This document shows positions 21,960-26,791 of a stretch of DNA of 26,791 bases, in pieces (positions within the stretch are counted from its first letter, which is position 1; the number at the start of each line of letters is the position of its first letter). A program made the translations under genes and the position numbers. The notes beneath the pieces are model-generated. The model was not told where the DNA came from. It did no database searches and saw nothing but the letters and a program-made list of their open reading frames with translations. Location of the stretch: NCBI GenBank assembly GCA_035513655.1, contig DATKBV010000091.1, forward strand, positions 1-26,791, written 5' to 3'. Origin of the DNA: GCA-2726245 sp035513655. Its GTDB lineage: Bacteria; Planctomycetota; Planctomycetia; Pirellulales; Pirellulaceae.

Positions 21960-23291
21960 CTATGCCAGGATGTCCTTGATCGGTGTTCCCTCTGCGATTT
22001 TAATCGGGCGGCCGACTTCCGAGATGTTTTCCTTGTGCGGCTCGACACCAAGCGCGGAGCAGAGGGTCGCGAGGATGTCGGCTTCATTCGCCTTGCCTTC
22101 CACGACTTCAGTTCCATCGTCGCTGGTCTTGCCGTAAGCTTGTCCACCCTTGATACCGCCGCCGCCAAACACACAAGTCCATGCGCCGGGAAAATGGTCG
22201 CGGCCTGCGTTGTCGTTGATGGCGGGTGTCCGTCCAAATTCACCCATCCAGAGAATCGTTGTGGATTCCAGCAAGCCGCGCTCGTCCAGCTCCCGCATGA
22301 GCGTGCCCCAGCCAGAGTCGAGGTCATTCGACAATTGACGCACAGCGGGAAAATTATTCTGATGCGTGTCCCAGCCGATATTGCCCCCGTCGAACGCGCC
22401 GAGCGACACTTCCACAAAGGCCACACCGCGTTCGATCAGCCGCCGCGCCATCAAGCAGCCCTGGCCAAAGCGGCCACGACCGTACGCGTCGCGCACGGCA
22501 GCGGATTCTTCTTCGAGATCAAAGGCCTGAGAGATGTTGCTGTCCATCAGCTTCAACGCACGGCGATAAACCGTATCATGCGCGATGGGTGATGCTGATC
22601 GATGTTCGGCGAGAAAGCCATCCTGCAACATGCGCCACAGCTTCAAGCGTTTGTCGAATTGCTGCTCGCTCACGTTCGCGGGGCGAGCAAGATCATCGAC
22701 TCGCAAGTCGGCATACTGTGGCATGTCGGCGGGTGAAATCGGTAAATTGTCTGTCGCGCCGACGGTCAACGGCGCGTACTTGGGCCCGAGAAAACCGGGG
22801 CCATAGGCGGCTTGATTGAACGCGCGATAGGGCGAGATGCTCACGAAGTTCAACGCCAGATCGGATGCATCTCCCAACTCCTTCGACAGCGAGGCACCGA
22901 TCGCGGGGAATCGAACCGGTCCTCGCGGCTGATGCCCTGTCCGCATGAGATAGGTGCCGCGGCCGTGATCGCCTTCCTTCGTGCTTAGTCCACGGACGAT
23001 CGCCAGTTTGTCCGCTTGTTTGGCGAGTCTCGGCAGATGCTCGCTGAACCTCAGGCCTGGTACTGCGGTGGCGATCTCCTTGAACTCGCCGCCGTTGGCG
23101 TGTCCCGGTTTCATATCGAACGTGTCCAATTGGCTCGGGCCACCTGACATCCAGAGCAAGATGCAGTGCCGCTTCCGATTTGGATTCTGAGCGATGTCAT
23201 CGGCGAACGCCGGCAGCCAGCCGCTAGACGCGTAGCCACAGAGACCCGCTCCAGCCAACTGAAACATTCGACGGCGAGAGATTGCTGTCAT
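21960..23291 (-). CDS. DUF1501 family protein with Tat signal
   Basis: This is a 443-residue member of the DUF1501 family, a sulfatase/phosphatase-like fold very abundant in planctomycetes. A twin-arginine-type signal opens the protein (SRRRMFQLAGAGLCGYASSG), so it is exported folded. Family motifs are present: HCILLWMSGGPSQLDTFDMK, GDHGRGTYLMRTGHQP, GAFDGGNIGWDTHQNNF, TTILWMGEFGRTPAIN and AGRDHFPGAW. The start is ATG 23291, eight bases after GGAGG, not the in-frame ATG at 23306. These proteins are usually next to DUF1549/DUF1553 cytochrome-like genes; here that partner is absent, and the gene instead heads an operon with Uma2, an isomerase/epimerase and an oxidoreductase. Confidence 0.92.
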   Translation of the reverse strand: MTAISRRRMFQLAGAGLCGYASSGWLPAFADDIAQNPNRKRHCILLWMSGGPSQLDTFDMKPGHANGGEFKEIATAVPGLRFSEHLPRLAKQADKLAIVRGLSTKEGDHGRGTYLMRTGHQPRGPVRFPAIGASLSKELGDASDLALNFVSISPYRAFNQAAYGPGFLGPKYAPLTVGATDNLPISPADMPQYADLRVDDLARPANVSEQQFDKRLKLWRMLQDGFLAEHRSASPIAHDTVYRRALKLMDSNISQAFDLEEESAAVRDAYGRGRFGQGCLMARRLIERGVAFVEVSLGAFDGGNIGWDTHQNNFPAVRQLSNDLDSGWGTLMRELDERGLLESTTILWMGEFGRTPAINDNAGRDHFPGAWTCVFGGGGIKGGQAYGKTSDDGTEVVEGKANEADILATLCSALGVEPHKENISEVGRPIKIAEGTPIKDILA

Positions 23292-23367
23292 GATACGAAC
23301 CTCCACAAGATTGACTGTTTGTCCGTTCCTAAGATTGTATCAAGCGGAAGACGATCGCGGGGACGTC

Positions 23368-23389
23368 AAACAGTCCACAAACAGTCCAC
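23368..23389. repeat. Tandem 11-bp repeat
   Basis: AAACAGTCCAC occurs twice in direct tandem (23368-23378 and 23379-23389) in the 150-base gap upstream of the DUF1501 operon. It is too short for more than a note; a regulator site is possible given its place upstream of the operon start. Confidence 0.5.
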
Positions 23390-23441
23390 AAGTGCGGCGG
23401 GCTTTCAACCTGGCTCGTCAGCCTAGAAAGGCTAACGTACG

Positions 23442-24170
23442 TTATGCGGCGCGGCGATAGTGGATGGGAATACCTTCGCGGTGCAGAGGCATTTGGTTTG
23501 CGTAGCGACTTCCGCTGGCTGCCCACGCTTCGGCTTCTTCAGTCAATTCGTTAAACAGCCGTTCGACTTGCTGGCGATGGTGTTCGATCCCGTCCCGGTC
23601 GAGATCGGCAGGCATTCGCATCTTGGGTCCGAAGATCAGGCGGGCTCGCGAGTAGGGCCTGGGAATTGCGAAGCGGTCCCAGGAGTTCAATCGCCACGGT
23701 CGGTCGTATCCCATCGCCATCACGAACAACGGAATTTCCAACCGCGACGCAAGGTAGATCGCCCCTGGAGCGACCGTTCTGCGCGGGCCCTTCGGACCGT
23801 CGGGCGTGATGGCAAGGTTCATGGCGCGACCCTTGCGGAAGAGCTTCCGCAAGGCTGCCGCACCACCTCGCGTTGACGAGCCGCGAATGGTTTCGAATCC
23901 CATATGGCGAGCGGCTTGCCCCAGCAATTCGGCATCTTGATGCTGGCTCAACAACATCGCGGTATTGCAGTGGCCTCGCAGATAGAGCGGAATCAGCAGA
24001 TATTCGTGCCACAGTAAGCAGAGAACTGGCTCGCGGTACTCAGGGTAAACGGCATCAACTGATCGATCGTAGTAAGCCGCTTGGTAGTCCAGAGTTCCCA
24101 TCCAACCGCGGACGAGCGAAGCGCAGAGCAAGCCGCCCGCCTGGTTGATGAGTTTGCTGTTGAGCTTCAT
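23442..24170 (-). CDS. DUF374 lysophospholipid-acyltransferase-like protein
   Basis: This is a 242-residue member of the DUF374 branch of the LPLAT superfamily, thought to acylate lipids of the envelope. The motifs are LLWHEYLLIP (residues 52-61), MLLSQHQDAELL, RGSSTRGGAAALRKL and ITPDGPKGPRR (121-131). The family has His-Glu and the TPDGPKGP block in place of the common HX4D. A weak hydrophobic N-terminal stretch may sit at the membrane. It follows dapF by 32 bases on the same strand and is probably cotranscribed. The substrate lipid is not shown by the sequence; a lipid A-type acylation role is inference. Confidence 0.88.
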   Translation of the reverse strand: MKLNSKLINQAGGLLCASLVRGWMGTLDYQAAYYDRSVDAVYPEYREPVLCLLWHEYLLIPLYLRGHCNTAMLLSQHQDAELLGQAARHMGFETIRGSSTRGGAAALRKLFRKGRAMNLAITPDGPKGPRRTVAPGAIYLASRLEIPLFVMAMGYDRPWRLNSWDRFAIPRPYSRARLIFGPKMRMPADLDRDGIEHHRQQVERLFNELTEEAEAWAASGSRYANQMPLHREGIPIHYRRAA

Positions 24171-24202
24171 AGAGCATCCATGCTGCGATCAGTAATTCGT
24201 AC

Positions 24203-25045
24203 TCAGTGCTCTTCCGGCCACTCACCAGAAAACACTTCCGTCGCCGGGCCTGTCATGAAGACGCGATTCGACGCTTCATCCCACTCCAGCTCCAAATCGC
24301 CACCCCGTAGATGATTCAGAATCTTGCGTTCTGTTCGGCCCGCGAGGACACCCGCGACACAAACTGCGCTCGCCCCAGTACCGCAAGCCCAGGTCTCGCC
24401 CGAACCGCGTTCCCACGTGCGTTGGCGAACCTCGGTCGGCGAGATGACTTCCACGAACTCGACGTTGACCCGAGCGGGAAAGGCCTCGTGCTTCTCGATC
24501 TTGGGGCCAATACCAAGCACCAAATCATCCGCTGCCTGCTCGACAAAGACGATGCAATGCGGATTGCCCATCGAGACGCTGGTGACTTGGAACGACCGGC
24601 CATCGACGACCAGTTCTGCATTGATGACGGGGCTGCCGGGAAGCCTGGTCGGAATGCGAGCTGCTTCAAGGATCGGTTCGCCCATATCGACACGGACTCG
24701 ATCGACCTTTCCGTTTGTCGCTTCAACGTCGAGCGTCAGCACGCCGTTACCAGTTTCGATCCGCAGGGTTGGCTTGCGACTAATGTCGTGGTCGTAAACG
24801 TACTTTGCGACGCAGCGAATACCATTGCCGCACATTTCCGCTTCCGAGCCATCCAAGTTGTACATCTGCATGCGCGCGTCGGCGACTTCGGATGGGCGGA
24901 TCAGAATCAGCCCATCACCACCGATCCCAAAGTGCCGATGCGACATTTGGCGAGCAAGTTCAGCAGCATTAGCGGGCAGCGGCTGATCGAAGCAGTTGAC
25001 GTAGATGTAATCGTTGCCAGCTCCGTGCATCTTCGTGAAACGCAT
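24203..25045 (-). CDS. dapF: Diaminopimelate epimerase
   Basis: This is a 280-residue DapF, which converts LL- to meso-diaminopimelate for lysine and peptidoglycan synthesis in the cytoplasm. The N-terminus FTKMHGAGNDYIYVN is diagnostic. Both catalytic cysteines are present: Cys72 in EMCGNGIRC and Cys221 in ETWACGTGAS. Length is normal. It lies upstream of the DUF374 acyltransferase, 32 bases apart. An intact dapF supports a peptidoglycan-type wall in this organism, in line with current knowledge of planctomycetes. Confidence 0.97.
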   Translation of the reverse strand: MRFTKMHGAGNDYIYVNCFDQPLPANAAELARQMSHRHFGIGGDGLILIRPSEVADARMQMYNLDGSEAEMCGNGIRCVAKYVYDHDISRKPTLRIETGNGVLTLDVEATNGKVDRVRVDMGEPILEAARIPTRLPGSPVINAELVVDGRSFQVTSVSMGNPHCIVFVEQAADDLVLGIGPKIEKHEAFPARVNVEFVEVISPTEVRQRTWERGSGETWACGTGASAVCVAGVLAGRTERKILNHLRGGDLELEWDEASNRVFMTGPATEVFSGEWPEEH

Positions 25046-25121
25046 CGATCGAGATTTCCCATCACCTAAGTCTGAAGGAACAATGAACTAGCTTGCTTTA
25101 TACGCATTTTTGCGACGTTCG

Positions 25122-25454
25122 TCAGCCGTGGAGATCCAGTTGGCCACCACTTGTCCCAGTCGGGTCTTTGCTTTGAGGGATCTTCGGTGTTTTCGCTTCG
25201 TCCACCATGTCCTCCGGCTCGGCCGTTTGCTCAGGCATCGCTTCCCACGAGCGTCGACCGTCCGCGTCGCGATCCGACGCTTTTTCGTCCTGAGTAGTCT
25301 CGCCGACACCCTCCGCAGCCTCGGCCTTCTGATCGGACTTGGTTTGTCGAGCCTGATCGGCGGATTGTTTTTCGGCGCGGCCCGCGTCGGCACTTCGAAT
25401 TTGAGGCAGGCCGCCCGCGACGCTCGCTGCCATTCCCATCGGTCCTACACTCAT
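25122..25454 (-). CDS. Short charged conserved protein (planctomycete type)
   Basis: This is a 110-residue protein, MSVGPMGMAASVAGGLPQIR then a long charged, Ala/Glu/Lys/Asp-rich, probably disordered or coiled stretch (ARQTKSDQKAEAAEGVGETT, QDEKASDRDADGRRSWE), ending TGTSGGQLDLHG. The MSVGPMGMA start and the conserved GQLDL end are, from memory, shared by planctomycete hypothetical proteins. The start at 25454 is set by AGGAGG six bases upstream; the longer frame to 25490 would overlap the upstream gene. It follows the AsmA-like gene by 20 bases, likely in one transcript. Function unknown. Confidence 0.75.
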   Translation of the reverse strand: MSVGPMGMAASVAGGLPQIRSADAGRAEKQSADQARQTKSDQKAEAAEGVGETTQDEKASDRDADGRRSWEAMPEQTAEPEDMVDEAKTPKIPQSKDPTGTSGGQLDLHG

Positions 25455-25474
25455 CTCCATCCTCCTCTCGTTCT

Positions 25475-26791
25475 TTAGCGTCGTAACCACAGTCTCTCCA
25501 GCACATCGCGTGGTGGAGGGGTGCGCGACATTCGTTGTTGTGGCGGCATGTCGGGGAAGACTTGCGGAAACGCTTGGTTCACGCCGCGCGTCACGACCGG
25601 GTCATCCACCGTTCCCGTCACTAAGACTTCGAACAATCCGCCACTATCCTGGAACAGCGGTCGCAAGAGTCGATCCAATGAACCATCTCTCGCGAGTACG
25701 GAAGTCGTAAAGGAAAGGTTGATCGTACGATCCAACGTCATCTCGCCTCGGCCTCGAAGGTTAAGGGCGTCGCCGTTGAAGTCGATACGATCGAAGTAGA
25801 TGCGATCGGCCTCGACGCGAAAATCAACGTCGCTCGAAGTGAAGGCTGTTCGGTCGGGCTGCTTCACCTTGACCAAGGACAACAGTCGAAGCATTACAGG
25901 CAGTCGGTAGATATCGGCGTTTCGCAACTGGACCTCGCCCGCTCCTTTGACCGTGTGAGCTCCTGCCGCGTTTCCGTACAGGCGAACCGAAGCGAAGAGC
26001 TGGCCCGAGACGTCAGGTCGAGCTGGCGCCAATTCCTGGATCGCCTTGCTGAGATTGCCATCGAACAACTCGCCATGCAGTTCGAACGCGTTGCCTTCAT
26101 CCATCGAGACACGACCACTGCCAACGACGATTCCGCCGAGCGCATCGGCTCGGAGAGGGCGCGGCATTGGCTCGCCTTGTTCACGGCGGGCCTTTTCTCC
26201 CAGCGATAGAAACTGGTCATCGACACTAAGCGGCCCTTTCACTTCGGTGAGTTGTACGCCTTTGTAGACGAGCGAATCGATGTCCAACTGACCGCGGCTA
26301 AAATGGCCGTGTTGGCTCAGAGAACCGCTCAGGTGCATTCCGCCTCGAATGTGCTCCAGCCGCGCGCCGCAGTCGATGGTTCCGTCCTCGACATCGAATT
26401 CGAGTTCCCAGTTCGACGCGAGCGGCTGGTCGAGTCCTGACATTCCTCGCATGCCGAGCCGGCCGCTGATGCTGACGGCTCCCTGAAACTTCAGCTTCGA
26501 GATGGCGTTGCCGAGTCGCTGCGGCAGCGTCGAAACCAGTTCGTGATTCGCACGCAAACCGTCGATGTGGATTTCAGAAGCTTCGAAATGCCATTGTTCG
26601 TCGGGCAACGATTCGAAACGGCCTGTCAACTCGACCGATGCGTCACCGTGCCTGCCCTTTACTCGCTGCAACTCGGCAACGCCATCTCGAAACCAGACGG
26701 CTCCGACGACGTCGTCGAGTTGATAGGGCAGCCAACTTGGTTTGATCGTGATACTCCGACCTTCGACATTCCGATCGGCGGGCCGCTTCTG
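25475..26791 (-). CDS. AsmA-like envelope protein, 5' end outside the window
   Basis: The 438 C-terminal residues of a large protein whose frame is open to the window edge. It consists of repetitive beta-strand segments typical of AsmA/TamB-like bridge proteins (DASVELTGRFESLPDEQWHF, GAVSISGRLGMRG, FELHGELFDGNLSKAIQELA). The AsmA_2-like C-terminal domain follows (DALNLRGRGEMTLDRTINLS, then LFEVLVTGTVDDPVV). Such proteins span the periplasm and are implicated in lipid transport or outer-membrane assembly, which fits a lipid acyltransferase downstream. The end PPRDVLERLWLRR is charged. An internal TTG at 26671 is not taken as a start because the homology-like sequence continues before it. Confidence 0.8.
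   Translation of the reverse strand, partial: QKRPADRNVEGRSITIKPSWLPYQLDDVVGAVWFRDGVAELQRVKGRHGDASVELTGRFESLPDEQWHFEASEIHIDGLRANHELVSTLPQRLGNAISKLKFQGAVSISGRLGMRGMSGLDQPLASNWELEFDVEDGTIDCGARLEHIRGGMHLSGSLSQHGHFSRGQLDIDSLVYKGVQLTEVKGPLSVDDQFLSLGEKARREQGEPMPRPLRADALGGIVVGSGRVSMDEGNAFELHGELFDGNLSKAIQELAPARPDVSGQLFASVRLYGNAAGAHTVKGAGEVQLRNADIYRLPVMLRLLSLVKVKQPDRTAFTSSDVDFRVEADRIYFDRIDFNGDALNLRGRGEMTLDRTINLSFTTSVLARDGSLDRLLRPLFQDSGGLFEVLVTGTVDDPVVTRGVNQAFPQVFPDMPPQQRMSRTPPPRDVLERLWLRR

Noticed and set aside
1..26791. tRNA, rRNA or CRISPR arrays
   Set aside because: No cloverleaf with a T-loop motif, no rRNA blocks and no regularly spaced identical repeats were seen; the 4909-5247 units are irregular and alternate in orientation.

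Overview
The window reads as accessory chromosomal DNA of a planctomycete, probably Pirellulales-like. This rests on family content, not on a marker gene. The supporting families are sigma factors of the planctomycete-rich ECF subfamily paired with Ser/Thr kinases that carry TPR sensor regions, a Tat-exported DUF1501 protein, Uma2-family proteins, a formylglycine-generating-enzyme-like fragment, and a short conserved charged protein next to an AsmA-like protein.

Layout. 1-4.5 kb: a D-2-hydroxyacid dehydrogenase (+), a Tyr/Pro repeat secreted protein (-) with a clear intrinsic terminator, a 5'-truncated FGE-sulfatase-domain fragment (+), and a large lipoprotein (-). The lipoprotein frame is joined to a ParD-like antitoxin remnant lying between two identical 11-bp direct repeats. 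4.5-6.9 kb: what looks like a decayed integron. It has an IntI C-terminal fragment with a frameshift (-), a cluster of alternating GCGCGTTATTTTGC palindromes, a small lipoprotein gene (+), and an attC-like bulged hairpin near 6.6 kb. 7-19.2 kb: a Uma2 gene, then two tandem signalling modules. Module 1 is ECF sigma - kinase/TPR - leader RNA - secreted protein. Module 2 is ECF sigma - kinase/TPR - leader RNA - TolB-like secreted protein - leader RNA - secreted protein. Each module ends in a REP-like hairpin followed by a 5'-truncated sigma-factor copy. A broken toxin-antitoxin pair sits between the modules. 19.3-23.3 kb: a compact minus-strand operon, DUF1501 - Uma2 - sugar isomerase/epimerase - Gfo/Idh/MocA oxidoreductase. 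23.4-26.8 kb: dapF with a DUF374 acyltransferase, and a short conserved protein after the 3' part of an AsmA-like gene that runs off the window.

The most interesting signal is a three-copy 5' leader at 12.1, 16.75 and 18.05 kb. Each copy precedes a gene for an exported protein. Each can form a hairpin followed by an H-type pseudoknot whose second stem covaries between copies (Watson-Crick, wobble pairs, one mismatch) and ends just upstream of the ribosome binding site. I do not recognise it as a known riboswitch class. With the duplicated ECF/kinase pairs and a conserved sigma-kinase intergenic block, it suggests an envelope-sensing regulon in which kinase inputs are swapped and the exported outputs share an RNA control element. 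The parts are read from the sequence; how they act together is inference.
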